Assembly (NCBI GenBank): GCA_037200845.1
Contig: JBBCGQ010000001.1
Location: forward strand, 2,108,001 to 2,172,000
Direction of reading: 5' to 3'
Source: Bauldia sp.
GTDB taxonomy: Bacteria; Pseudomonadota; Alphaproteobacteria; Rhizobiales; Kaistiaceae
Length of the DNA stretch: 64,000 bases
Position numbers and translations under genes: made by a program. The notes under the pieces were generated by a model. That model was not told where the DNA came from and searched no databases. It worked only from the letters and a program-made list of their open reading frames with translations. Shown one piece after another: positions 26,172 to 34,728 of this stretch (the first letter of the stretch is position 1; the number at the start of each line of letters is the position of its first letter).

Positions 26172-26612
26172 CTAGCTGTGAGTTTTCCACGGCAGCCGCG
26201 CGTGATCGACCTTGATGCATCGGTCCATCACTACGGTCAGGCCCGCCGCCTCGGCCTTGGCGGCGGCGGCCTCGTCGCGGAGGTCGAGCTGCATCCATAT
26301 CGCCTTCGGCAACGGGCGGAGCGTCAGCGCCTCATCGACGATGCCGGCGAGCGCCTCCTGGCGCCGGAATATGTCGACCACGTCGACCGGCTCGGGAACG
26401 TCGGCGAGCGTCGCGTAAACCCGCTGCCCCAGTATCTCGCGGCCGGCCTGGCCGGGGTTCACCGGGACGACCCGGTAGCCGGCGCGCAGCATGTAATCCA
26501 TGACACCGTAGACGGGCCGCGCCGGATTGGTCGAAGCCCCGACCACGGCGACGGTGCGAACGGAGCCGAACAGCGCGCGAAGCGTTGGATCGGTTGGGTT
26601 TTGATGGGCCAC
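26172..26612 (-). CDS. CoA-binding (YccU-like) protein
   Basis: A 146-residue CoA-binding-domain protein of the YccU group: VAVVGASTNPARPVYGVMDYML is the nucleotide-binding loop and VVMDRCIKVDHARL the conserved C-terminal motif. The biochemical role is not established. The start is GTG 26612, supported by GAGG at the right distance; the longer upstream frame has no family-like sequence. Confidence 0.8.
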   Translation of the reverse strand: MAHQNPTDPTLRALFGSVRTVAVVGASTNPARPVYGVMDYMLRAGYRVVPVNPGQAGREILGQRVYATLADVPEPVDVVDIFRRQEALAGIVDEALTLRPLPKAIWMQLDLRDEAAAAKAEAAGLTVVMDRCIKVDHARLPWKTHS

Positions 26613-26767
26613 GGCACGCCTCGTTTCTAGCGTCGGTTGCGATTGTTGCTGCAGAGCAACATTAACCTTGCTTGATTCGCCGAACCCGCGAAATCGGTGG
26701 CGAAATATTACGATGCCGTTAAATTGCGCGGTGGGCACGGGGTTTGTTGCGTTTGTGGAGTTATGTG

Positions 26768-27478
26768 ATGCGTAAGGAATTTCTCGCTGGCGCGAGCGCG
26801 CTGGCGTTTGGCGTGTTGGCAGCGGCCGGGTCCGCCTCCGCCGCCGACCTGTCGGTGGTGACGCCGCCGGCACAGCTTCCCGGCTCTGCTCCGATCATCG
26901 GCTGGACTGGCTTTCACGTCGGTGTTCACGGCGGTTACGCCTTGGCAGGCGCTGACGCTGAATTCGCCAATGGCGCTGTCGGCGCACGCGACCTCACCCC
27001 CAAGGGCGGGTTCGCTGGCGTTCAGGTCGGTTACGACTGGCAATTCGCCAGCGGGCTGGTGGCCGGCATCGAGGGTGACTGGTCGTGGGCGGGCATCACG
27101 GACACCCAGACGGGTCCCGGCGCTGGTCCTCCCGGCATCATCAGCATGCAGCAGCAGATTACCCAACTGGCCTCAGTGCGTGGCCGCCTAGGGTTCTCTT
27201 CGGGCCGTTGGCTGCCGTACGTAACGGCTGGCGTCGCTTGGGGTACCGGAACGCGCACGGAGTCGCTGGCGTTCAACGGTGCGAGCACGCAGACGCACGT
27301 CGGCTGGACGGCAGGTATCGGCGCGGAATACGCGCTGACCCAGAAGTGGACGGTCCGCGGCGAGTATCGTTACACCGATCTAGGCACGAAGAACTACGCG
27401 GTTCCCGGCCCCGCGGGCGGCACCAACGTGCACTTGGTGGCGAGCAGCTTCCAGTTGGGTCTGAACTACCGCTTCTAA
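26768..27478 (+). CDS. outer-membrane beta-barrel protein, Omp25 type
   Basis: A 236-residue protein: signal peptide MRKEFLAGASALAFGVLAAAGSASA, then the IGWTGFHVGVHGGYA opening of Omp25-like barrels, a FASGLVAGIEGDWSW strand pair and C-terminal FQLGLNYRF. ATG 26768 was preferred over an upstream in-frame TTG because the signal peptide starts here. Paralogue of the genes at 25225 and 27699. Confidence 0.82.
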   Translation: MRKEFLAGASALAFGVLAAAGSASAADLSVVTPPAQLPGSAPIIGWTGFHVGVHGGYALAGADAEFANGAVGARDLTPKGGFAGVQVGYDWQFASGLVAGIEGDWSWAGITDTQTGPGAGPPGIISMQQQITQLASVRGRLGFSSGRWLPYVTAGVAWGTGTRTESLAFNGASTQTHVGWTAGIGAEYALTQKWTVRGEYRYTDLGTKNYAVPGPAGGTNVHLVASSFQLGLNYRF

Positions 27479-27510
27479 TAGCGGTGACAGCTTCCTCCGC
27501 AATCTGAGGT

Positions 27511-27529
27511 GCCCGGGATTTTCCCGGGC
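27511..27529 (+). terminator. hairpin after Omp25-like gene
   Basis: GCCCGGG-N5-CCCGGGC, 32 bases after the stop of the preceding gene; no long T-run, so termination is only moderately likely. Confidence 0.5.
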
Positions 27530-27698
27530 GCCTCCAATCTTGCTGCACATTTGCAACAGGCCGCTGCGAACTCGCATTGGCCCCGCCCGACAGCGGGGAA
27601 AACTGCCACCTCCACAGTTCCCAATTCTCGGATTTTGCGCCTAGTTCGTCCCCGGCGGACTAACGAGCACAATTCGATTCTCAGGAGGCTGGACAACA

Positions 27699-28415
27699 AT
27701 GAAGTTTCTCGCACACGGCAGCATCGCGGCCGTCGCACTATCGGCCATGCTCGCGGCGGGCTCCGCCGGAGCGGCCCCCGTGGCAGCAAATTGGACCGGC
27801 TTCTACGTCGGCGCAGTCGGCTCTTATGGTGGGGGCAATTCGACGGCGGCATTCACCGCACCAACGTCCTCGCCTGACATCACATCCTGGAAGGCGCTCG
27901 ACGTCCCCGCAAACGGCGGGCTGCTGGGCATAACGGTGGGCTACAATTTCGCCGCGATGAACAACATGGTCTTCGGCATCGAAGGCGACGCTTCCTGGGG
28001 CCGCATCGGCGGACACGCCTTCATGGATTCGAGCAGCGTTCCCTACAATCCGAATCCAACGGACGGCTGGATGACGCAGACTTACTTCGCCACCCTGCGC
28101 GCCCGCCTGGGCTGGACGTCGACGCTGATGAGCAACCCGACGCTGTTCTATTTGACCGCCGGCGTTGCCACCACGGACGGCTTCCGCGAAATCACCAACC
28201 GGACCGTCGGATACTCCGACGCCAGGGCGACCCACACCGGCGGCGTGTTCGGCGGCGGCGTTGAGTCGAAGATCACCGACACCTGGTCGTGGAAGGCGGA
28301 GTTGCTCTTCGCCGATCTCGGCACCCAGAGCTATCAGCACAGCTATTCGCCGGTCGTCACGGCCGTGCACCTGACCGACACACTCTTCCGTTTCGGCATC
28401 AACAAGCACTTCTAG
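27699..28415 (+). CDS. outer-membrane beta-barrel protein, Omp25 type
   Basis: A 238-residue paralogue of the previous gene: signal peptide to about GSAGAA, ANWTGFYVGAVGSYGGG opening, FGIEGDASWGRIGG strand pair and a C-terminal TLFRFGINKHF strand that ends in Phe. An AGGAGG lies upstream of ATG 27699, with its own leader of about 220 bases after the previous gene, so it is probably transcribed separately. Confidence 0.82.
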   Translation: MKFLAHGSIAAVALSAMLAAGSAGAAPVAANWTGFYVGAVGSYGGGNSTAAFTAPTSSPDITSWKALDVPANGGLLGITVGYNFAAMNNMVFGIEGDASWGRIGGHAFMDSSSVPYNPNPTDGWMTQTYFATLRARLGWTSTLMSNPTLFYLTAGVATTDGFREITNRTVGYSDARATHTGGVFGGGVESKITDTWSWKAELLFADLGTQSYQHSYSPVVTAVHLTDTLFRFGINKHF

Positions 28416-28455
28416 AAATTCGTCCCCGGCGCGCCAGCGCCGGATCGAAGAAGGA

Positions 28456-28486
28456 GCCTCGCGGGCACAACACCGCGGGGCTTTTT
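28456..28486 (+). terminator. Rho-independent terminator
   Basis: GCCTCGCGG and CCGCGGGGC pair across an 8-base loop, followed by TTTTT; 41 bases downstream of the Omp25-like stop. Confidence 0.85.
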
Positions 28487-28571
28487 CGTTTTTGGGGCGG
28501 AGGTCTTTGCCGCGTCGTCGCCTCAAGGAGGGGCGAAGGCCAAACGTACCCATCGTTCGAGTCCGCTGCGG

Positions 28572-28727
28572 CACACGCCTCCCCAAAACCGCTCGCGGTT
28601 TTGGCCCTCCCCCAAGGGGAGGGCTCAACAAGCGGAGTTTGTTGAGGCCGGGTGTTTCAACAAGGATGAACCCTCCCCTTGTGGGAGGGTCAAACGGCCA
28701 AAGGCCGTTCGGGGCGGTGTCGCCCGC
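28572..28727. repeat. palindromic intergenic repeat, family A copy 2
   Basis: Inverted relative to the copies at 19611 and 34557. CCTCCCCAAAACCG...CGGTTTTGG and GGGGAGGG boxes at the left; CCCTCCCCTTGTGGGAGGG and a hairpin around CGGCCAAAGGCCG at the right. It fills most of the ~490-base gap before rplM. Confidence 0.8.
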
Positions 28728-28822
28728 TCGACAATTGGTGATCTCACGCGCGAAATATGCCGGTATCATAATACCACATAGGCAAGTCTCTGATTTCACT
28801 TGCATTTATTCCGCGCATTTGC

Positions 28823-28850
28823 TTGACCGTGTGCGCCCTTCCCTATAGAA
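28823..28850 (+). promoter_or_regulatory. candidate promoter for rplM-rpsI
   Basis: TTGACC (28823-28828) and TATAGA (28844-28849) with a slightly short spacer of 15-16 bases, about 60 bases before the rplM start. Confidence 0.5.
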
Positions 28851-28862
28851 ACCGCGCACCTT

Positions 28863-28881
28863 GGCGGCACCCTTTGCCGCC
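28863..28881 (+). promoter_or_regulatory. leader hairpin of ribosomal-protein operon
   Basis: GGCGGCA-N5-TGCCGCC, a perfect 7-bp stem in the mRNA leader between the promoter and rplM. L13 autoregulates its operon in E. coli; a similar role here is inference. Confidence 0.4.
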
Positions 28882-28909
28882 TTCGCTTTGAAACGAGCCC
28901 GAGACAATC

Positions 28910-29374
28910 ATGTCCACGTTCAATCTCAAGGCCGCCGACGTTCAGAAGAAGTGGGTTCTGATCGACGCGGACGGCCTGGTGGTCGGGCGCCTGGCGGCGA
29001 TCATCGCCCGCCGGCTGCGCGGCAAGCATCTTCCGTCCTACACCCCGCACGTCGATTGCGGCGACAACGTCGTCGTCATCAACGCCGACAAGGTCGTGCT
29101 GACCGGCCGCAAGCGGACGGACAAGACCTACTACTGGCACACCGGCTACATCGGCGGCATCAAGGAGCGCACCGCGCGCCAGATCCTCGAGGGCAAGTTC
29201 CCCGAGCGCGTTCTGGAGAAGGCGGTGGAGCGCATGATCCCCGAGGGTCCGCTCGGCCGCAAGCAGCTCAAGAATCTCCGGGTCTACAGCGGCGCGGAAC
29301 ATCCGCACGCCGCGCAGAACCCGGAAGCCATCGACATCGCGGCGCTCAGCCGCAAGAACCAGAGGGCCGCATAA
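28910..29374 (+). CDS. rplM: 50S ribosomal protein L13
   Basis: A 154-residue protein matching L13 throughout: [18 protein letters not shown] at the start, [18 protein letters not shown], and the [16 protein letters not shown]-like segment near residues 100-115. It binds 23S rRNA early in large-subunit assembly. The rpsI start follows after 2 bases, the universal L13-S9 pairing. Confidence 0.98.
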   Translation: MSTFNLKAADVQKKWVLIDADGLVVGRLAAIIARRLRGKHLPSYTPHVDCGDNVVVINADKVVLTGRKRTDKTYYWHTGYIGGIKERTARQILEGKFPERVLEKAVERMIPEGPLGRKQLKNLRVYSGAEHPHAAQNPEAIDIAALSRKNQRAA

Positions 29375-29376
29375 CT

Positions 29377-29841
29377 ATGGCCGACCTGCAGTCTCTCCAG
29401 GATCTGAAGCCCGACGTCGCCTCGGCTCCGGTCTACGTTCAGAAGCTCGATGCGCAAGGCCGCGCCTACGCCACCGGCAAGCGCAAGAACGCGGTCGCCC
29501 GCGTCTGGATTTCGCGCGGCGCCGGTAAGATCATCATCAACGGCAAGGACTTCTCCGCCTACTTCGCGCGGCCGGTCCTCCAGATGGTCGTGCAGCAGCC
29601 GATCCTCGCCGCCACGCGCAACGGCCAGTACGACGTCAACGCCACGGTCGCCGGCGGCGGCCTGTCCGGCCAGGCCGGCGCGGTCCGCCACGGCATCTCG
29701 AAGGCGCTCACCTACTACGAGCCGGACCTCCGCGCCGTGCTCAAGAAGGGCGGCTTCCTCACCCGCGACTCGCGCGTCGTCGAGCGCAAGAAGTACGGCC
29801 GCGCCAAGGCCCGCCGCTCCTTCCAGTTCTCCAAGCGCTAG
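29377..29841 (+). CDS. rpsI: 30S ribosomal protein S9
   Basis: A 154-residue protein: [15 protein letters not shown], the [19 protein letters not shown] core and the basic C-terminal tail ending FQFSKR that contacts P-site tRNA. The N-terminal ~30-residue extension is normal for alphaproteobacteria. Followed by a strong terminator. Confidence 0.98.
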   Translation: MADLQSLQDLKPDVASAPVYVQKLDAQGRAYATGKRKNAVARVWISRGAGKIIINGKDFSAYFARPVLQMVVQQPILAATRNGQYDVNATVAGGGLSGQAGAVRHGISKALTYYEPDLRAVLKKGGFLTRDSRVVERKKYGRAKARRSFQFSKR

Positions 29842-29860
29842 CCGCGCAAGGAATTCGGAA

Positions 29861-29890
29861 AAAGGGCGGGCCCAAGGGTCCGCCCTTTTT
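29861..29890 (+). terminator. Rho-independent terminator of rplM-rpsI
   Basis: AAAGGGCGG and CCGCCCTTTTT pair around a short loop, 20 bases after the rpsI stop; the A-run upstream makes it bidirectional. Confidence 0.85.
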
Positions 29891-29913
29891 GTTTGTGCAT
29901 GTGCGCTTGAGGC

Positions 29914-30025
29914 GACCCCCTCCCGCCCTCCCCCTTTCAGGGGAGGAGTTCATCGAGTTCGTTGCGTGTCGTTGCATCAAACGCAGAAGAGCCGCTCCCC
30001 CTGAAAGGGGAGGCTGGGAGGGGTC
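29914..30025. repeat. palindromic intergenic repeat, family B copy 1
   Basis: GACCCCCTCCCGCCCTCCCC at the left and a near-complementary GGGGAGGCTGGGAGGGGTC at the right, with internal CCTTTCAGGGG / CCCCTGAAAGG. Related element at 54775. Confidence 0.75.
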
Positions 30026-30061
30026 CACCCTCCCAACACGCAGTGTGATAAATCAAAGGCC

Positions 30062-31024
30062 ATGACCCAGAGCCCGAAATCGCCGACCGACAACGCCTTC
30101 ACCGGGCCGCTGAAAGGCGGCGCGCAGGAGCCGACCTACGGCGGCGCGCTGTCGTTCATGCGCCGGCGCTACACGCGCGAGCTGGCCGGCGTCGATGCGG
30201 TCGCGTGGGGCATCCCGTTCGATCAGGCGACGACCAACCGGCCGGGCGCGCGCTTCGGGCCGCAGGCGATCCGCCGCGCCTCGGCGATCATGGATGGCGA
30301 CCCGCAGTATCCCTTCCACGCCGACCCGTTCGCGACGCTCGCCGTCGTCGATTACGGCGACGCATATTTCGATTATTCCCGGCCGATGGATTTCGCCGCC
30401 GTGATCGAAGCGGAGGCCGCGAAGATCATCGCGTCCGGCGCGCAGCTTTTCTCGCTGGGCGGCGATCATTTCGTCACCTACCCTCTGCTCAAGGCGCACG
30501 CCGCCAAATACGGGCCGCTGGCGCTCGTGCAGTTCGACGCACACCAGGACACCTGGCCGGACCACGACGGCGCGATCTCGCACGGCTCGTTCGTCGGCCG
30601 CGCCGTGAAGGAAAATCTCATCGATCCGCACCGCTCGATCCAGATCGGCATCCGCACGCACGCGCCGGAAGATTTCGGCATCGCGATGCTGGGGCCGGAC
30701 GCGGTCGATACGCTGGGTGTCGCCGGCATCGCCGAACAGATCAAGGAACGCGTCGGTGAGATGCCGGCGTATCTCACCTTCGACATCGACTGCCTCGATC
30801 CGGCGTTTGCGCCGGGCACCGGCACGCCGGTCGCCGGCGGTCTCTCAAGCCGCGAGGCGCTGGCCATCCTGCACGCCCTCGGCCCGATCGATTTTGCCGG
30901 CGGCGACGTCGTCGAGGTTGCGCCGGCCTACGACCATGCCGATATCACCGCCATCGCGGCATCGACCATCGCGATGTACTACCTCGGCCTGCTTGCCGAG
31001 CGGCGGAAGGGAGAAGACACGTGA
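30062..31024 (+). CDS. speB: agmatinase
   Basis: A 320-residue ureohydrolase that converts agmatine to putrescine and urea. The metal ligands are in SLGGDHF, QFDAHQDTW and FDIDCLDPAFAPGTGTPV, the last with the agmatinase/arginase signature. Its stop overlaps the argC start (GTGA), so the two are coupled. An arginase-family relative such as guanidinobutyrase or proclavaminate amidinohydrolase cannot be excluded. Confidence 0.85.
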   Translation: MTQSPKSPTDNAFTGPLKGGAQEPTYGGALSFMRRRYTRELAGVDAVAWGIPFDQATTNRPGARFGPQAIRRASAIMDGDPQYPFHADPFATLAVVDYGDAYFDYSRPMDFAAVIEAEAAKIIASGAQLFSLGGDHFVTYPLLKAHAAKYGPLALVQFDAHQDTWPDHDGAISHGSFVGRAVKENLIDPHRSIQIGIRTHAPEDFGIAMLGPDAVDTLGVAGIAEQIKERVGEMPAYLTFDIDCLDPAFAPGTGTPVAGGLSSREALAILHALGPIDFAGGDVVEVAPAYDHADITAIAASTIAMYYLGLLAERRKGEDT

Positions 31025-31995
31025 GCGCGACGGTTTTCATCGACGGCGAGGCCGGCACCACCGGCCTGCAGATCCGGCAGCGGCTGGAGGGGCGGAGCGA
31101 CATCGCCATCGCCTCGATCGACGCCGCGCGCCGCAAGGACCCGGCCGCGCGCGCCGAGATGCTGAACGACGCCGACGCCGTGATCCTCTGCCTGCCCGAC
31201 GACGCCGCGCGCGAGGCCGTCGGCATGATCCGCAACAACCGCACCCGCGTCATCGACGCATCGACCGCGCATCGCGTCGCCGAAGGCTGGACGTACGGCT
31301 TCCCCGAGATGGACGGCGCCCAGCGCGCCGCGATCGTCGGCGCCGGCCGCGTCTCCAACCCCGGCTGCTACGCAACCGGCGCGATCGCGCTTCTGCGGCC
31401 GCTGGTCGAGAAGGGCCTCGTGTCGAAGGATTGGCCGGTGACGATCAACGCCGTGTCGGGATATTCCGGCGGCGGCAAGTCGCTGATCACCGCGTTCGAG
31501 GACGAGACCTCGCCAAACGCGACCCACGATAACTTCCGGCTCTACGCGATGGGCGTGGTGCAGAAGCACATCGAGGAGATCCAGGCCTATTCGGATCTCG
31601 CCGGCCGGCCGCTGTTCATCCCGAGCGTCGGCCGCTTCGCGCAGGGCATGCTGGTGTCGATCCCGCTGCAGCTCTGGGCGATGCCCGGCAAGCCGACGCT
31701 GGAGGCACTGCACGGCGCGCTGGCCGAGCACTACGAAGGCGAGCATTACGTCACCGTCGAGCCGCTGGAAGAGACGCTGGCGATCGGCAACGCGTCCTCG
31801 CTCGATCCGCGCAATCCGGAGCCCGAGGGCCTCAACGACACCAACCGCATGACGCTGTCGGTCTACGGCAACCCGAAGCATCAGCAGGCGGTGCTGCTCG
31901 CCAAGCTCGACAACCTCGGCAAGGGCGCGTCCGGCCAGGCCGTGCAGAACCTCAATCTCATGCTCGGCCTCGAGGAAACAGCGAGCTTGCCGTAG
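31021..31995 (+). CDS. argC: N-acetyl-gamma-glutamyl-phosphate reductase
   Basis: A 324-residue enzyme of the short (type 2) ArgC group. It reduces N-acetylglutamyl phosphate to the semialdehyde in arginine synthesis. Motifs: FIDGEAGTTGLQI (NADP-binding loop), catalytic Cys in SNPGCYATGAI, SGYSGGGK. The GTG start overlaps the speB stop. The rplM-rpsI-speB-argC order is a common Hyphomicrobiales arrangement. Confidence 0.93.
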   Translation: MSATVFIDGEAGTTGLQIRQRLEGRSDIAIASIDAARRKDPAARAEMLNDADAVILCLPDDAAREAVGMIRNNRTRVIDASTAHRVAEGWTYGFPEMDGAQRAAIVGAGRVSNPGCYATGAIALLRPLVEKGLVSKDWPVTINAVSGYSGGGKSLITAFEDETSPNATHDNFRLYAMGVVQKHIEEIQAYSDLAGRPLFIPSVGRFAQGMLVSIPLQLWAMPGKPTLEALHGALAEHYEGEHYVTVEPLEETLAIGNASSLDPRNPEPEGLNDTNRMTLSVYGNPKHQQAVLLAKLDNLGKGASGQAVQNLNLMLGLEETASLP

Positions 31996-32031
31996 TCGCA
32001 GGTTCGCCAACGTCGCGACATTCGCCTGTCA

Positions 32032-32071
32032 CTCTCCCGATGCAGCATTGCGGCATCCAACATCGGGAGAG
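32032..32071 (+). promoter_or_regulatory. inverted repeat covering a ribosome-binding site
   Basis: CTCTCCCGATG (32032-32042) and its exact complement CATCGGGAGAG (32061-32071) flank an 18-base loop. The right arm contains the Shine-Dalgarno GGGAGAG, 5 bases before the ATG at 32077, so pairing would hide it. Confidence 0.6.
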
Positions 32072-32076
32072 ACAAG

Positions 32077-33180
32077 ATGCTCCGCGCCCTCGCAATAGCG
32101 CTTCTCTGCGCGTCCGCGTTTTCGTCGGTGGCCTCGGCCGCGCCGATCAAGTCGCTGCGCTTCATCGGCGCCGCGACCGTACCGAACGACGCCAAGGTCG
32201 ATGGCGCGCTGGTCGGCGGCCTTTCCGGCATCGACTATGACGCCGCGGCCGGCGACTTCGTCGCGATCAGCGACGACAAGTCCGACATCGCGCCGGCGCG
32301 CTTCTTCACGGTGAAGCTGACCTTCAGCACCGATCGTCTTTTCCGCGCCGACATGGAGCACGCCGTGACGCTGCTGCAGGCGAGCGGCCAGCCTTACCCG
32401 AATTCCAAGGCCGGCGGCGAGGTGCCCGACCCGGAAGCAATCCGCATCGATCCGGAAAACGGCAACGTCTGGTGGACGAGCGAAGGCGACCGCAACAAGA
32501 ACCTCAACCCGTTCCTGCGCGTCGCCGACCGCACCGGCAGGCAGGTCGCCGACATCCCGACGCCGCCGATCTTCGCGGTCCACTCCGACAAGGAAGCCGG
32601 CGGCCGCCACAACCTCACCTTCGAGTCACTCGCCTTCGCGCCGGGCGGCAAGTCGGCGTGGCTCGGCATGGAGGAGGCGATCTACGAGGACGGCCCGATC
32701 GCGACGCCGAAGGCCGGCGCCGTCGCCCGTTTCACCGAGCTCGATCGCAGCGGCAAGGTACTGCGCGAGGTTGCCTACCCCGTCGACGCGATCCCCGCGA
32801 CGCCCGGCGAAGGCAAGGGCGCCGACAACGGCGTCAGCGATTTCCTCGCCGACGACAGCCACCTGATCGTCGTCGAGCGCTCCGGCGTGCAGGCCGCCGA
32901 CGGCCAGTACAAGGACTACATCCGGCTCTACGACGTCGATCCCTCGGCCGCCACCGACGTGAGCGCCCTGCCCGCGCTCACCGGCGCGACCTACACGCCG
33001 GCGGCGAAGCAGCTCCTGCTCAACCTCGACACGGCCAACATCGGCTACGTCGACAACATCGAGGGCATAAGCTGGGGGCCGAAGCTGGCGAACGGCAGCG
33101 AGACGCTGATCCTGGTGTCGGACAACAACTTCGGCGCCACGCAGATCACGCAGTTCCTGGCGTTCGAAGTCACGCGCTAG
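32077..33180 (+). CDS. secreted phytase-like esterase-domain protein
   Basis: A 367-residue protein with a signal peptide (MLRALAIALLCASAFSSVASA) and a single beta-propeller-like domain of the 'esterase-like activity of phytase' family: GGLSGIDYDAAAGDFVAISDDKS, DPEAIRIDPENGNVWWTSEG and DNIEGISWGP are typical. Likely periplasmic or secreted; the substrate is unknown. Its start has an unusual leader hairpin. The 3' end overlaps the convergent heme A synthase gene by 11 bases. Confidence 0.8.
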   Translation: MLRALAIALLCASAFSSVASAAPIKSLRFIGAATVPNDAKVDGALVGGLSGIDYDAAAGDFVAISDDKSDIAPARFFTVKLTFSTDRLFRADMEHAVTLLQASGQPYPNSKAGGEVPDPEAIRIDPENGNVWWTSEGDRNKNLNPFLRVADRTGRQVADIPTPPIFAVHSDKEAGGRHNLTFESLAFAPGGKSAWLGMEEAIYEDGPIATPKAGAVARFTELDRSGKVLREVAYPVDAIPATPGEGKGADNGVSDFLADDSHLIVVERSGVQAADGQYKDYIRLYDVDPSAATDVSALPALTGATYTPAAKQLLLNLDTANIGYVDNIEGISWGPKLANGSETLILVSDNNFGATQITQFLAFEVTR

Positions 33181-34243
33181 GCGCGAGCGCGATCCGCACC
33201 GGCAGCGGCGGCAGCATGGCGCGGAGGTGCGTGACGGCGTAGCTGAGCACGATCACCGCGCCGAGCTGGTGCAACAACGCCAGCGGAAGGGCCACCATCG
33301 TCAGCAGCGTCGCGACGCCGAGCGAGGCCTGCAGCAGCACGAGGAAGGCGAGCCGCTGCGAGCCCGGCGCCTGCGGCGTGCGGCTCGCGAACAGCGCGTA
33401 GAGCAGCGACACCGCGAACAGCACGTAGCCGCCCAGCCGGTGATCGAACTGCACCGTCGCGACATTCTCGAAAATATTCCGCCACCACGGCTCCTGCAGG
33501 AACAGGCCCGAGGGCACCAGCGCGCCGTCCATCAGCGGCCAGGTGTTGAACGTCAGCCCGGCATCGAGCCCAGCGACCAGACCGCCGAGAAAAATCTGCA
33601 CGAAGGCGAGCGCGACAATCAGCACCGCCGCGGCGCGGGTCGGCGTCGCCGCCGGCGTGTACGAAGGCGCCAGGCTGCGCGCCGTCCACAGCACATACGC
33701 GAGGATGAAGCAGGCGAGCGTCAGGTGCGTCGTCAGCCGGTATTGGCTGACGTCTGTGCGCAATTCGAGGCCGGACGCGACCATCCACCAGCCGACCGCG
33801 CCCTGCAGCCCGATGAGCAGAAGGATCGCGACCAGCCGCGGCTTCAGCGCGCGCTCGATGCGCCCCGTGGCCCAGAGCAGGACGAGCGGCAGGAGAACGA
33901 CGACGCCGATGAGCCGGGCGAGCAGCCGATGGCCCCACTCCCACCAGAAGATGCCCTTGAAGTCCGCGAGCGTCATGCCCGGATTCAACTGGAACTCGGG
34001 GATCTGCTGATACTTGGAGAATTCGTCCTGCCAGTCGGCGTCGCTGAGCGGCGGGATGACGCCGTGCACCGGCTGCCATTCCGTTATCGACAGGCCGGCG
34101 TGGGTGAGCCGCGTCGCGCCACCGACCACGACGATGCCGATGATCATGAGCGCGACGAGATGGAGCCAGGCGCGCACCAGCCGGCGGTCGCGCGCCGGAT
34201 CGCGCATCGCGACAATCGGCCCTTCGGCGGCGAGCGTGGTCAT
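33170..34243 (-). CDS. ctaA: heme A synthase, COX15/CtaA
   Basis: A 357-residue inner-membrane enzyme oxidising heme O to heme A for cytochrome c oxidase. About eight membrane helices; haem-ligand histidines are in GGATRLTHAGLSITEW, WEWGHRLLARLIG, VQFDHRLGGYV and ALLHQLGAV. ATG 34243 has a strong GGAGAGGGAAGG upstream; the longer frame is not family-like. This is the alphaproteobacterial COX15 (type 2) form. Confidence 0.93.
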   Translation of the reverse strand: MTTLAAEGPIVAMRDPARDRRLVRAWLHLVALMIIGIVVVGGATRLTHAGLSITEWQPVHGVIPPLSDADWQDEFSKYQQIPEFQLNPGMTLADFKGIFWWEWGHRLLARLIGVVVLLPLVLLWATGRIERALKPRLVAILLLIGLQGAVGWWMVASGLELRTDVSQYRLTTHLTLACFILAYVLWTARSLAPSYTPAATPTRAAAVLIVALAFVQIFLGGLVAGLDAGLTFNTWPLMDGALVPSGLFLQEPWWRNIFENVATVQFDHRLGGYVLFAVSLLYALFASRTPQAPGSQRLAFLVLLQASLGVATLLTMVALPLALLHQLGAVIVLSYAVTHLRAMLPPLPVRIALAPSA

Positions 34244-34319
34244 CCCTTCCCTCTCCTTCGCCGCTTCGATATAGCCCGGATGGCCGCGAGGCAATCGCGG
34301 CAAGACCGCACGGGGAATC

Positions 34320-34538
34320 ATGGCGCTGCCGAAGAAACCGCGGAGAATATTGGGGACGGCGCTGTTGCTGATCTTCATTCCGGCATACGCGCTGCTGGCG
34401 GTCCGCATTGCGGTGGCGCACGTCCCCGAGGACGCGATCCTGCTGCAGACGATCTACTTCGCCATCGCCGGGCTGGTATGGATCGTGCCGGCCGGGCTCA
34501 TCATCCGCTGGATGTTGCGGCCGGAGGCGGAAGCTTAG
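34320..34538 (+). CDS. DUF2842 small membrane protein
   Basis: A 72-residue protein with two membrane helices (LLLIFIPAYALLAVRIAVA and TIYFAIAGLVWIVPAGLII) ending in a short charged tail. It matches the DUF2842 pattern and position beside heme A synthase, with which it diverges. Function unknown; a role near cytochrome oxidase assembly is only suggested by the neighbourhood. Confidence 0.75.
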   Translation: MALPKKPRRILGTALLLIFIPAYALLAVRIAVAHVPEDAILLQTIYFAIAGLVWIVPAGLIIRWMLRPEAEA

Positions 34539-34556
34539 GTTTCCGCCGGGAGGATA

Positions 34557-34702
34557 GACACCCTCCCAAACGGCCTTTTGACCCTCCCACAAGGGGAGGG
34601 TTCATCCTTGTGGGAACGCTACGCTCCAGCAATCTCCGCCTGAGCCCTCCCCTTGTGGGAGGGCCAAAACCGCAAAGCAGTTTTGGGGAGGGGTGTGCCG
34701 AC
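34557..34702. repeat. palindromic intergenic repeat, family A copy 3
   Basis: ACACCCTCCCAAACGG at the left and AGTTTTGGGGAGGGGTGTGC at the right, with internal GGGGAGGG/CCCTCCCC boxes. Same orientation as the copy at 19611; lies between the convergent DUF2842 and ExoP-like genes. Confidence 0.8.
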
Positions 34703-34728
34703 CCAGAACGCGGCGCGTCCGCCCTCGC

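Noticed and set aside
26083-26191. Replication origin suggested by TTATCCACA and TTTTCCACG
   Set aside because: Only one perfect and one weak box, no AT-rich unwinding region or dnaA/parA genes; probably chance or a single regulatory site.
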